A DNA stretch of 64,000 nucleotides from positions 1,860,001 to 1,924,000 of the forward strand of contig NC_014220.1 in assembly GCF_000092405.1 (NCBI RefSeq). The letters run 5' to 3'. This document shows, piece after piece, positions 25,322 to 32,320 of the stretch (position 1 is its first letter; every line of letters starts with the position of its first letter). Source of the stretch: Syntrophothermus lipocalidus DSM 12680 (GTDB lineage Bacteria; Bacillota; Syntrophomonadia; Syntrophomonadales; Syntrophothermaceae). Under the pieces are notes generated by a model. That model worked only from the letters and a program-made list of their open reading frames with translations, made no database searches and had not been told where the DNA came from. A program made the position numbers and the translations under genes.

Positions 25322-25519
25322 AAGCGAGTCCTCCTTTTGTCTTAATACGTTCTGGAAATTCTGGACGTAATTGAATAAGCAAATTGATTACGTGCATTAT
25401 GTCAAACCTAATGTCCCTTTGTTAGTTATGGACTGTTGACAACCCGGTGCCGCGCCGCCCATGCCGCTTAAGACCTGCAAAACTGTGAACTCCTGTGTCA
25501 TAGTGTTGGTATCCCCCAC

Positions 25520-26398
25520 CTACTCCGAAAATAAGGACCCTGCCACTGAAGGCGGTCTGTAATTCATCCAGACGGTTTCGGTTCTCTTTTGTGACTCTTT
25601 CCAGTTTGTCTTGGCCGTCACGGTTCTAGTCCGGCCTATAGCGTAACATACACTCAGCCAGTCAATCCGTACCCATCCGTTCTCTTCCAGGGGACGGTAG
25701 AGTTCGTTGTCATAGCCGCTCAATAACACCTTTCCTTTGACAGAAAGGACTAGAGAGACCAACTCGCGGTGATCCTCGTCGGTCAACTCATGCTCGTACT
25801 TCCCCCATCGCCGTGCAGAGTGCACATAGGGTGGATCCAAGTAGAAAAAGGTGTCGGGAGTATCGTACACCCTGATTAAGTCGCGAAAGTCCCTGTGTTC
25901 GATCTGAACTGTTCTAATGCGCTCGTGGATGTCGGGTAACCTGTCGATAGCCGAAAGATAACCTGCCACCGCTTGCGAAATTCCCCACCGTGATTCCGTC
26001 ACGCAGAAACTCCATGAGTGGCCGAAGTGTCCCGAGAAAGACATTCGAGCGACAATATACCACTGGTAGGCACGTTCTACGTCGTCCTGAGCCTCGTGCC
26101 AGTTCTCACGGAAAGAGTAGAATTCTTCCCGGCTGAATGGAGTAAGGTTCACCTTTCGCTGGAATTCAAAAAACTTCGCTGGATCCCGGAGAACCCGGTA
26201 GAAGTTGATCAAGCCGGAGTCTATATCGTTTAGAACTTCTATTTGGGAGAGCTCCGGGGGTTTGGCGAATAAGAGAGCAGCAGCTCCCCCGAAAACTTCT
26301 ACATACGTGTGATGTGGCGGGATTAAGTGCACCAACTTAGACGCAAGGTACTGTTTGCCCCCGTACCACTTCAGCGGAGGTTTAAGTTCAGGCTTCAT
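25520..26398 (-). CDS. D12-class DNA adenine methyltransferase (Dam-like)
   Basis: About 292 residues. It has the N-terminal SAM motif PPLKWYGGKQYLA and the catalytic motif FYLDPPY, with the alpha-type motif order. The ATG at 26398 is the likely start; 26425 adds nine residues. It methylates N6 of adenine in a short DNA site, protecting element DNA or marking it for replication control. No partner endonuclease is adjacent, so it is probably an orphan. It overlaps the acetyltransferase gene. Confidence 0.93.
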   Translation of the reverse strand: MKPELKPPLKWYGGKQYLASKLVHLIPPHHTYVEVFGGAAALLFAKPPELSQIEVLNDIDSGLINFYRVLRDPAKFFEFQRKVNLTPFSREEFYSFRENWHEAQDDVERAYQWYIVARMSFSGHFGHSWSFCVTESRWGISQAVAGYLSAIDRLPDIHERIRTVQIEHRDFRDLIRVYDTPDTFFYLDPPYVHSARRWGKYEHELTDEDHRELVSLVLSVKGKVLLSGYDNELYRPLEENGWVRIDWLSVCYAIGRTRTVTAKTNWKESQKRTETVWMNYRPPSVAGSLFSE

Positions 26399-26903
26399 TG
26401 GGTATGATACCTCCCACGTCTTCATTCTGAAGATAAGGCCTGCGGTCAGAAACTTCCCATCGCAGCTTTTTCTCCAAAGGGTGTTTATCCAGGCGGGATC
26501 TACCGCAGTTGGGCCTGTTCCAGGTCCCGCCCCCAGCCAGTCCGATGCATTTGTAGCCTGCCCCTAATAGAGACGATCCGCTTTCGGTGGTCAAAGTGTA
26601 TGTGACCAGCCGGCGATACCCCAGAGCTCGTGCTGCCCTCCATGCAGCGGCATATAATGCGGAACAGGCATTTGGACAGCCGTCAGTTGCCACCCGCGTT
26701 ACTTCCAAAGTCCAGCCGTCATCAAGCCCACGCGCCACCGGCCTGCCTATAGTGGCGACACCGCGTATTTGACCCGATTCGTCCGCAACTGCGAGACTGA
26801 ATTTATGTCCCCGAACCGGCCCGTGGTGGCGGTGGTATCTTCTTATGTACTCGTTGGCCTGGGCCAATGTGCATGGGACTATAGTAAGCCTGGGTTGTGC
26901 CAT
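26388..26903 (-). CDS. GNAT-like phage acetyltransferase (XF1762 type)
   Basis: 171 residues. The pattern NEYIRRYHRHHGPV near the N-terminus, GQIRGVATIGRPVAR, and EVTRVATDGCPNACSALY fits the XF1762-like acyltransferases that recur in phages beside DNA methylases and DpdA-like genes. The N-acyltransferase core is recognisable, but the substrate is unknown. The TTESG and GGGTWNRP motifs near the end are intact. Confidence 0.8.
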   Translation of the reverse strand: MAQPRLTIVPCTLAQANEYIRRYHRHHGPVRGHKFSLAVADESGQIRGVATIGRPVARGLDDGWTLEVTRVATDGCPNACSALYAAAWRAARALGYRRLVTYTLTTESGSSLLGAGYKCIGLAGGGTWNRPNCGRSRLDKHPLEKKLRWEVSDRRPYLQNEDVGGIIPNEA

Positions 26904-26918
26904 CTATTCACCCTCCTT

Positions 26919-27587
26919 CTAAACGGCATGAGCTCTGTTAAACGCGCTCGCGTGCAAAGCCCATGTTTCCGGTCCGAAGAGAGTAAGTTCCAGTGATCCA
27001 TGGAAGGCAACGATAAAACTGTCAAAACGGTGAAAAGACCAAAGTGGAAAAGCACTATCTACCGAGTCCGCACTGATTTGCCTGGCCAACTCAATCTTCC
27101 TAGGCGTTCCAGCCCTGGCATAGTGAAACTTCTTCCTGTGTTTGTGAGCAAGCTGTTTCCAATACCAGGCAGTAGTTTTGAACCGATCGGTTCCCCCAAG
27201 CAGAATGCCGGAAAAAAGAGGTAGGACCTCTTCCACGTCCTGAAGTTGGATCCCGTCCTGCACGGCCAGATACCACGGCCACTGTCGCGGCAATCGTTCT
27301 AACCAACGAAGGGAAAACTCGAGACTTCGTTTGCCGCCGGCAACTATGTCTGGAACCACTGCCATATAAGGTGTCCCAATGGAATACGCCATGTCCAACC
27401 GGTGCATAAATGCGACCTCATCAAAGGGTTTGCCACTTCGCCAATCGCGAAAGGCACCGTTGTCAAAACCCCATGGTTCCCCCGGGTAGGGATGGATTTT
27501 CTTATTTATTACCATCCTCCCCCACCCATAATGCCGCAAAATTGTTATGAGTTTGGTGTTCCTTGTATCGCCGGTAATAAATATCAT
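26919..27587 (-). CDS. Tgt/DpdA-like TIM-barrel protein
   Basis: About 222 residues from ATG 27587 (GGTGGTGACC upstream). Motifs in order are WGFDNGAFRDW, AVVPDIVAGG, LAVQDG, GILLGGTDRFK, HYARAGTP and ISADSVDSA. An Asp in DNGAF or PD, a GGT turn and an ADSVDS end occur in the tRNA-guanine transglycosylase/DpdA superfamily, which swaps guanine for a deazapurine in tRNA or DNA. No preQ0 synthesis genes are in the element. DNA base modification against host nucleases is a reasonable guess; search or structure would decide. Confidence 0.55.
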   Translation of the reverse strand: MIFITGDTRNTKLITILRHYGWGRMVINKKIHPYPGEPWGFDNGAFRDWRSGKPFDEVAFMHRLDMAYSIGTPYMAVVPDIVAGGKRSLEFSLRWLERLPRQWPWYLAVQDGIQLQDVEEVLPLFSGILLGGTDRFKTTAWYWKQLAHKHRKKFHYARAGTPRKIELARQISADSVDSAFPLWSFHRFDSFIVAFHGSLELTLFGPETWALHASAFNRAHAV

Positions 27588-27589
27588 GG

Positions 27590-27826
27590 TCACCACCAGC
27601 TCCGCCAAATTCCTATTTGAACAATGAGTACGGCAGCACCCAACGCGAGCGCCGCAAGTGCTATTATTCGCCCTATGAGCTCCATTGAATGTTCTAGCCG
27701 TTCTAACTGGAGGTGGTCGTCGCTTTGAGTTTTGGTATATTGGATGGTGCTTTCGTCGAAGGGTGTTGCTGTGAAGCGCCTTACTTGTCCGTTGTAATAT
27801 GAGGTTATTCCCACCGCCCTGCGCAT
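27590..27826 (-). CDS. 78-residue membrane protein
   Basis: ATG 27826 follows AAAGGAGGGTGACC. A polar, Gln/Asp-rich N-terminal half (DDHLQLERLEHSMELIG) that may form a short coiled coil precedes one membrane helix (ALAALALGAAVLIVQIG) and a Trp-rich end. It might be a holin-like or superinfection-exclusion protein, but nothing proves either. Confidence 0.65.
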   Translation of the reverse strand: MRRAVGITSYYNGQVRRFTATPFDESTIQYTKTQSDDHLQLERLEHSMELIGRIIALAALALGAAVLIVQIGIWRSWW

Positions 27827-27854
27827 GGTCACCCTCCTTTGTGAATATCCCGGT

Positions 27855-27924
27855 CGTCGCCCAACACCAGTGTCAGTGGCGACGGGGACGAATGTGCGTG
27901 GCCATCATCGCTTAGACGGCCACG
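27855..27924. other. Two adjacent GC-rich hairpins
   Basis: CGTCGCC/GGCGACG (27855-27884, with ACACCAGTGT inside) is followed by CGTGGCC/GGCCACG (27897-27924). They fill the gap between two genes and run into the end of the zinc-ribbon gene. No T-tract follows on either strand. Twin hairpins of this kind occur in origins, packaging signals and processed leaders. Confidence 0.55.
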
Positions 27925-28204
27925 ATCGATTGGCACTTCGAACGTAATAATCGTTTTCGGTTATCCCGCATAGCTCGCACCGATGAATGCCAAGATATGC
28001 GTCGTATGGAAACCGAGTCCCTTTTCCACAATAGGGACACCACCTGTGTGCAGCCTTTGGCACATATTCTGGCGGTGTTTGCGGTGCTACGACGAACTTT
28101 GAGCGAAGCTCGGGAGCAAGTTTCGGCATAAAGTGCTTATTAGTGACGCCCAGCTTGTCATGTACCCACTGGATTATGTCATCATCGGGTTTGGGTTTCT
28201 GCAA
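27905..28204 (-). CDS. Zinc-ribbon protein
   Basis: 99 residues from TTG 28204 behind GGAGGAGATCAC. A helical N-terminal half precedes a zinc ribbon (CPYCGKG, then CELCG). It probably binds DNA or RNA. It belongs to the leftward early transcript. Specific function unknown. Confidence 0.7.
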   Translation of the reverse strand: MQKPKPDDDIIQWVHDKLGVTNKHFMPKLAPELRSKFVVAPQTPPEYVPKAAHRWCPYCGKGTRFPYDAYLGIHRCELCGITENDYYVRSANRSWPSKR

Positions 28205-28219
28205 AGTGATCTCCTCCCG

Positions 28220-28453
28220 CTATTTTGTCCTCGAGGTAACAAAACGGTTGCAGTATTCCTCGGAGAGAAACACATCCAGGACCAGGTTAATCCCGGGCAC
28301 CCTTTTAACTTCCCAGCATTCGTCGACGAACGAACCGTACTGGTCCAGAATGCCAACATGACCATCGTTGAGCATTATTCCGGGCTCCCATTCACCGTCT
28401 CCATTGCGTCGGAAGAGACAGGTTTCAAGCGCGTACAGGCGTTCCTTGTTCAC
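28220..28453 (-). CDS. Small beta-rich early protein, paralogue of 28644-28901
   Basis: 77 residues from GTG 28453 behind GGAGGC. The sequence CLFRRNGDGEWEPGIMLNDG aligns with CKFKRTGNDKWEYGIAINDG of the gene two places upstream, so they arose by duplication. Both are short, acidic/aromatic and without membrane spans. Function unknown. Confidence 0.65.
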   Translation of the reverse strand: MNKERLYALETCLFRRNGDGEWEPGIMLNDGHVGILDQYGSFVDECWEVKRVPGINLVLDVFLSEEYCNRFVTSRTK

Positions 28454-28659
28454 TGTTTATGCCTCCTTTCCGTCAACCTGAGTCTCTGCATGGTTGAAAG
28501 TCTGGTCAGCGAAGAGCCAAGCTGGACCAGTGCACAGCAACCATGATCTTCGATGTACCAGGTGGACCCCTTCCCCGCGATGTGCCGGTTACATTCCAAC
28601 TCAGCTTCGTCAAAGCCGCAAACCGTGTCAAACAGAAGAGACTTTATCGGGCAGTACAT
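28450..28659 (-). CDS. Unknown 69-residue early protein
   Basis: ATG 28659 follows GGAGGCGAAAG, a good ribosome site. The frame overlaps both neighbours (four and sixteen bases). It has five cysteines (DTVCGFDEAELEC, HGCCAL) and a basic C-terminus. Not recognised. Confidence 0.6.
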   Translation of the reverse strand: MYCPIKSLLFDTVCGFDEAELECNRHIAGKGSTWYIEDHGCCALVQLGSSLTRLSTMQRLRLTERRHKQ

Positions 28660-28901
28660 TCTTTCGCCTCCTTTTCAGTCAGTCGGGCAAGTAACGCAGT
28701 GAGAATGGGCAGGTACGTTTCTAATGCGTCGAAATCTATCGCCAATCCGGAAGTTGGGCGCCATCCTAACACATCGTCTGCCTGTACCTTGTACCCATCC
28801 GCGCCTATGATGTACTCACCGTCATTTATAGCAATACCGTATTCCCATTTGTCGTTCCCTGTACGTTTGAATTTGCACGAACCGATCCGAAACCGAAACA
28901 C
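28644..28901 (-). CDS. Small beta-rich early protein, paralogue of 28220-28453
   Basis: 85 residues from GTG 28901, which shares a base with the previous stop. The N-terminal beta segment is paralogous to the other copy. A C-terminal helical extension (LPILTALLARLTEKEAKE) is unique to this one. Ribosome site GGAGGTG is twelve bases upstream. Function unknown. Confidence 0.65.
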   Translation of the reverse strand: MFRFRIGSCKFKRTGNDKWEYGIAINDGEYIIGADGYKVQADDVLGWRPTSGLAIDFDALETYLPILTALLARLTEKEAKECTAR

Positions 28902-29101
28902 TATTTGTGAGCACCTCCTCTTAGAAACAAACCCGGAGGCATAGTCTTAGGCAATTTGCAAGAGTTTTTGCCGTATTGGTTTTGCTTATGGTATAATCTA
29001 GCCGGTAGTATTGCGTGGCCGCTTTTCATGCGGTCGTTTCTTTTTCTTTGTACGATTTCCGGCTGCAATTCATATAAAGCCGCTCTTGCTATTAACCGCA
29101 T
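28901..29101 (-). CDS. Unknown 66-residue basic protein
   Basis: ATG 29101 lies after GAGGAAGGTGA. The longer frame to 29164 would overlap the upstream gene and lacks a ribosome site. The chain is strongly basic (VQRKRNDRMKSG). The stop is coupled to the next GTG. A promoter-like and terminator-like pair on the opposite strand runs through this gene, so its coding status is less sure than its neighbours. Confidence 0.5.
   Translation of the reverse strand: MRLIARAALYELQPEIVQRKRNDRMKSGHAILPARLYHKQNQYGKNSCKLPKTMPPGLFLRGGAHK
28968..29049 (+). ncRNA. Candidate short antisense RNA: promoter followed at once by a terminator
   Basis: On the plus strand TTGCCG (28968-28973), an 18-base spacer and an extended -10 box TGGTATAAT (ending 28997) make a good promoter. 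The stem GGCCGC/GCGGTC with TTTCTTTTTCTTT ends about 45 bases later, at 29049. The predicted RNA would be about 45 nt and antisense to the early operon. It could regulate the early mRNA, or act as a single-strand origin primer. It might also be chance. Confidence 0.4.
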
Positions 29102-29117
29102 TCTTGATTCACCTTCC

Positions 29118-29258
29118 TCACTCGTTATCGTTGCTAGTACGCTCTTGGTCGGTCCGGCCACCAAACTGCCAGTTCGAAAAGTCTTGCCTGGTCCAGCATG
29201 GTATGCATTTAGACATGTTGAGACCGTGTCGGTGTAAACAATTCAGACAGGTTTTCAT
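29118..29258 (-). CDS. 46-residue double-CxxC micro-protein
   Basis: ATG 29258 follows AAGGAGGTGCAAGACAG and overlaps the previous stop as ATGA. The peptide begins with a CLNC motif and continues with SKCIPC about twelve residues later, a compact zinc-ribbon arrangement, then a Trp/Phe/Asn-rich tail. Too short for most gene finders, but the ribosome site and coupling are convincing. Nucleic-acid binding is likely. Confidence 0.65.
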   Translation of the reverse strand: MKTCLNCLHRHGLNMSKCIPCWTRQDFSNWQFGGRTDQERTSNDNE

Positions 29259-29500
29259 CTGTCTTGCACCTCCTTATTTTCGCTCCTTTGTATTGGCGCA
29301 TCCTGTGGGGTGCTTGCGAACAGCCCAGCCTTTATCATTGGCCACATCAGCCTTGCGAGCTCGTCGTAGTACTCGTCCTCCGTCATGTCCGGTACTTCTG
29401 GTCCGAGAACGCGCGCCACCTCACGGTACGTTTCCCTGCCGCGTTTTCCCTTCTGGCGGGCAGCAATGATGGTCAGATAGTGTACGGGCATCTCTAACAT
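29255..29500 (-). CDS. Unknown 81-residue early protein
   Basis: ATG 29500 after AAAGGAGAGGAG, or ATG 29491. It is helical and charged (GRETYREVARVLGPEV, TEDEYYDELARLMWPM), with no membrane span. Overlaps with the genes on both sides suggest coupled translation. Function unknown. Confidence 0.65.
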   Translation of the reverse strand: MLEMPVHYLTIIAARQKGKRGRETYREVARVLGPEVPDMTEDEYYDELARLMWPMIKAGLFASTPQDAPIQRSENKEVQDR

Positions 29501-29571
29501 CTCCTCTCCTTTCCGACGGGTTTCTTTATCTCAGCCGCCGGTTCGGTATTCGTGGTCCTTCTTGACGCCAT
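29494..29571 (-). CDS. 25-residue basic peptide, possible leader
   Basis: A frame from ATG 29571, preceded by a run of G (GAGAGGGGGGG), ends at a TAG overlapping the next ATG. The peptide is Thr/Lys/Arg rich (EIKKPVGKERRC). It may serve mainly to couple translation to the next gene. Confidence 0.35.
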   Translation of the reverse strand: MASRRTTNTEPAAEIKKPVGKERRC

Positions 29572-29639
29572 TTGTGCACCCCCCCTCTCACTTGGGAAAT
29601 AAAACCAGTAGTGCTAAAATGACATCAAGAAACGCGAGC

Positions 29640-29681
29640 AAAAAACCGGGCACAAAGGGTCTTCAGACCGCGCTTGCCCGG
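29640..29681 (-). terminator. Rho-independent terminator after the 96-residue gene
   Basis: CCGGGCA and TGCCCGG pair across the end of the 96-residue gene and its downstream sequence, and the minus strand continues with TTTTTTGC. It separates the immediate-early pair (Cro-like and 96-residue genes) from the rest of the leftward operon. Read-through or antitermination here could control lytic development. Confidence 0.8.
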
Positions 29682-29953
29682 TCTCGCACGGTTTTCGTAT
29701 TGAGCCATTCGTGCTTGCGATTGTAGAGGTGCTCCAGCCAGCGATTGTCATACATGGAGTCGCTTTCGATCACGTCAGCCAGTTTCATTAGAATGTTCAC
29801 ATTCTTGGATATCGAGGCAAGAAGGGTTTCGACTGCCGATTCAACGCAGCCGGTATTGGGCCCGTCGGTAAGTTCCAGGAACAGGTCGTACTGCTCGTTG
29901 ATGCGATCTTCAAGGATGTTTCGCAGGTGGATGTATTCGTCTCTCGTTAACAT
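29663..29953 (-). CDS. Unknown helical protein in the immediate-early operon
   Basis: 96 residues from ATG 29953, overlapping the Cro-like gene by about 44 bases. It is all-helical, with a coiled-coil tendency (RNILEDRINEQYDLFLEL). Its position directly after a Cro-like gene and before a terminator suggests a regulatory or antiterminator role, but no motif shows it. Confidence 0.65.
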   Translation of the reverse strand: MLTRDEYIHLRNILEDRINEQYDLFLELTDGPNTGCVESAVETLLASISKNVNILMKLADVIESDSMYDNRWLEHLYNRKHEWLNTKTVRDRASAV

Positions 29954-30248
29954 TGCTTTGCGCTACCCCCTTGTCGAATGGAATTAGACAATCAGAAGCG
30001 AAGTACTGTGATACAGTCTCGGTATCCGCTTTTGTATCTCTACAAGAGACCTCGTCGGCAAAAAAAAGTTCATCGATGCTTGTACCAAGTCTCTGAGCGA
30101 TAATGCGCGCCTCGTGCAAGGTGAACCGCGTCATCCCGGATTCTTTTTTGTAGTATGCAGCTTTGGTTACAAGCCCAAGTAAATCGGCCATGTGCTTTGC
30201 TGATATGCCTTTGCTTTTCCTTAAATCTCGTAATCGTTGATACGCCAC
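29910..30248 (-). CDS. Cro/CI-like helix-turn-helix regulator
   Basis: 112 residues. GTG 30248 is chosen because GGAGGTGA lies upstream, and the longer frame would begin inside the promoter -10 box. The HTH is LRKSKGISAKHMADLLG, then a recognition helix TKAAYYKKESG, and IIAQRLGTSIDELFFAD. It is the first gene of the leftward (lytic) transcript, facing the repressor gene. It probably opposes the repressor, as Cro does. Confidence 0.85.
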   Translation of the reverse strand: MAYQRLRDLRKSKGISAKHMADLLGLVTKAAYYKKESGMTRFTLHEARIIAQRLGTSIDELFFADEVSCRDTKADTETVSQYFASDCLIPFDKGVAQSNVNERRIHPPAKHP

Positions 30249-30291
30249 TGTAGTCACCTCCGTTGTATCAGGCTGGGATACTGTCATTATC

Positions 30292-30321
30292 ATTATAGGT
30301 GTCTCCGCAAGAAACTGTCAA
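30292..30321 (-). promoter_or_regulatory. Leftward early promoter of the lysogeny switch
   Basis: On the minus strand TTGACA (30321-30316), 18 bases and TATAAT (30297-30292) make a consensus promoter. Copies of ACTGTCA at about 30281 and 30314 flank it and may be operator half-sites. For the rightward direction a TATAAT (30384-30389) with a weak -35 region lies before the repressor start. Confidence 0.8.
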
Positions 30322-30414
30322 TGCCTGAGATTAAAAAAGTTGAAAAGATGGAAACATTATAAGCAGTATCCGCGACGGAACTGTATAATAAAGGAGTAAG
30401 TGAGGTGCTGTTCC

Positions 30415-31065
30415 TTGACTTCAGTGGGAAGCCGCATTAAACAACTCAGAGAAGAGCGCGGACTCACTCAAGAACAATTAGGAAAAATTCTTAACGTACA
30501 AAAGGCTGCCATCTCCAAATATGAAAAAGGTCACACTCTACCCGACAGTGAGGCGCTGAAAAAGCTCGCGAAGTTTTTTAACGTATCGGTGGATTATCTT
30601 CTCTGTTTGACTGATACGCGCGAACCTTTTGACACAAAAGTCACGGCAAATGTCTCATATGAAAGCGCTGAAAAATCCTCCAGAGGAATTACAAACAACG
30701 TTAAGAGGTCATTTATAGACATGCTCAAAGATAACCGCGGCATGATGCCGTCGGAGACTTTACTTGGTCTTCTCATCGTGATACCGGCTGTTATTTTGGC
30801 ACTGCTCGAAAAACTCGCTAATGTCGCAGACGAAGAAAAGGGACGATTAGTAAGCGATCTCGAAACAACACTGAGAGAGGCGATGGATAGTGCCTTAACA
30901 AAAGACATTATAGACATAAGCGACTTAGACGAAGAGATGAAGCAGGACGCACTACAATATATAGAATGGTTGCGAACAAAGCAGAAGCTTAATCCCAAGC
31001 ACGACGAAACGTCCGCTGGATTAGAGGACCTAGACAAAGATAAGCGCAAAGCGGAAGGGGAATAA
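30415..31065 (+). CDS. XRE-family repressor with central hydrophobic segment
   Basis: About 216 residues. TTG 30415 is chosen because GAGGTG lies seven bases upstream; the frame extends to GTG 30400. The N-terminal HTH (IKQLREERGLTQEQLG, KAAISKYEKGHTLPD) is followed by the usual NVSVDYLL end. A hydrophobic stretch near residue 120 (LLGLLIVIPAVILALLEKL) and a charged C-terminal part come next. There is no LexA-type peptidase motif. Inactivation could instead use the ImmA-type peptidase, as in ICEBs1-like systems; this is inference. Confidence 0.85.
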   Translation: MTSVGSRIKQLREERGLTQEQLGKILNVQKAAISKYEKGHTLPDSEALKKLAKFFNVSVDYLLCLTDTREPFDTKVTANVSYESAEKSSRGITNNVKRSFIDMLKDNRGMMPSETLLGLLIVIPAVILALLEKLANVADEEKGRLVSDLETTLREAMDSALTKDIIDISDLDEEMKQDALQYIEWLRTKQKLNPKHDETSAGLEDLDKDKRKAEGE

Positions 31066-31105
31066 CGAGTTTAGCGGTTTAACTAACTGTGGGAGACCGG
31101 ATGAC

Positions 31106-31696
31106 ATGGAGTTTGGTACTGACCCATTTGAGCAATTCATGTATTTTTTTCGTCCTTTATGGCAAGTACTAACACACAAGTTCTTCCTGATGCTCTATGC
31201 ACTTGCTATCATGCCCTCTTTCATTAGATGGTTGGTTAGGGTTCACTTTAACGCACGGGCACGTAGAACTGGCGTTGACAAAACGGATAGAATGTCCGGC
31301 AGAGAATTTGAACAATGGCTGAGTGTTAAATTCAAGCAGATGGGGTATAAAGTACAACTACAGCGAGGCTTCAAAGACAAGGGAGCAGATTTAATTTTGC
31401 AGAAAGGACCACTCACAATAGCAGTGCAGGCCAAAAAACTTGCTCCGGGAAGGAAAGTTGGGGTGAAGGTACTTGGTGAAGTCTTGAGAGCCATGAAGTA
31501 TTACAAGGCTCCACGGGGCATAGTGGTCACGAACCAGTACTTCACGCGCGAAATGATAGAGGAAGCAAGCGGTTATACTGATGTGCAACTGTGGGACCGC
31601 CCGCGGTTGATACGGGAGATTGAGAAACTTAACCAAACAAAAACCGCTGCGGTGACTCAGACCATGGACGGCAGGATAAACAAGAGCATAAAATAA
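31106..31696 (+). CDS. Membrane-linked Mrr-type restriction endonuclease
   Basis: 196 residues: an N-terminal hydrophobic segment (FFLMLYALAIMPSFIRWLV) and an Mrr_cat-like nuclease domain (GREFEQWLSVKFKQMGYKV, GADLIL, VQAKK). The D-(Q/E)-x-K catalytic set is present. Membrane-tethered Mrr-type nucleases cut incoming modified or foreign DNA. Within a prophage this would give the lysogen protection against other phages. Confidence 0.85.
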   Translation: MEFGTDPFEQFMYFFRPLWQVLTHKFFLMLYALAIMPSFIRWLVRVHFNARARRTGVDKTDRMSGREFEQWLSVKFKQMGYKVQLQRGFKDKGADLILQKGPLTIAVQAKKLAPGRKVGVKVLGEVLRAMKYYKAPRGIVVTNQYFTREMIEEASGYTDVQLWDRPRLIREIEKLNQTKTAAVTQTMDGRINKSIK

Positions 31697-31744
31697 ACCA
31701 AGTTATTGGTGCTCTGGTAGGGAAGGCAAAAGGGGGGAAACAGA

Positions 31745-31963
31745 ATGTCCCGTCGCTTTTTGGTCATTATCGAACAGGACGAGGATGGAAAGTATATCGC
31801 ATCAGTACCATCTCTGCCTGGCTGCCATACCCAGGCAGATAACCTGGCCGACTTGGAGAAACGGATTCAAGAAGCCATCAGCCTTTACCTTGACGAGGCC
31901 GGGGATATAGTTCCTACAACTGAGAAACTAATAGGTGTTTACCAGATCGAGGTACTGCCATGA
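31745..31963 (+). CDS. hicB: HicB-family antitoxin
   Basis: 72 residues with the HicB core (FLVIIEQDEDGKYIASVPSLPGCHTQ, then EKRIQEAISLYL). There is no added DNA-binding domain, so autoregulation may differ from longer HicB proteins. Good ribosome site GGGGGGAAACAG. It precedes and overlaps the toxin gene as ATGA, the reverse of the classical hicA-hicB order but common in Clostridia. Confidence 0.92.
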   Translation: MSRRFLVIIEQDEDGKYIASVPSLPGCHTQADNLADLEKRIQEAISLYLDEAGDIVPTTEKLIGVYQIEVLP

Positions 31964-32196
31964 CGAGGCTTGCCGTCATCTCTGCTGAAGACATGGAGCG
32001 CATATTGATTCATTTGGGATTCCAGCGTAAAAGACAGGCAGGAAGCCATGTGATGTTTGCCCATCCCGATGGACGGTGTACAGTTGTCCCGTTCCACAAA
32101 GGCGAAGACTTAGCCAGAGGTCTAATCAGGAAGATTCTACGGGATATAGATATATCGCCCGAAGAATACGAAACACTAAGGCGAGACGTCTTATAA
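31960..32196 (+). CDS. hicA: HicA-family mRNA interferase toxin
   Basis: 78 residues with the double-stranded RNA-binding-like fold: RILIHLGFQRKRQAGSHVMF contains the catalytic His, followed by TVVPFHKGEDLARGLIRKIL. HicA cleaves mRNA unless bound by HicB. It probably stabilises the element in the population or acts in abortive infection. Next to the integrase, it is typical element cargo. Confidence 0.93.
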   Translation: MTRLAVISAEDMERILIHLGFQRKRQAGSHVMFAHPDGRCTVVPFHKGEDLARGLIRKILRDIDISPEEYETLRRDVL

Positions 32197-32320
32197 CAGA
32201 CCTACTGCCAAAGCCACGAGTAGAAGGTTTTGTTATGTTTAGGTTGTTCGACTCTCTGATCACCATCCTTGTGGCCTCATGTTTAGTTTAGAAGATAAAT
32301 AGTAAGGACAGGGGAACACA

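Noticed and set aside
25387-25491. 34-codon frame after the methylase gene
   Set aside because: It has only a weak ribosome site, no recognisable motif, and overlaps a TTGACA-containing region that may be regulatory.
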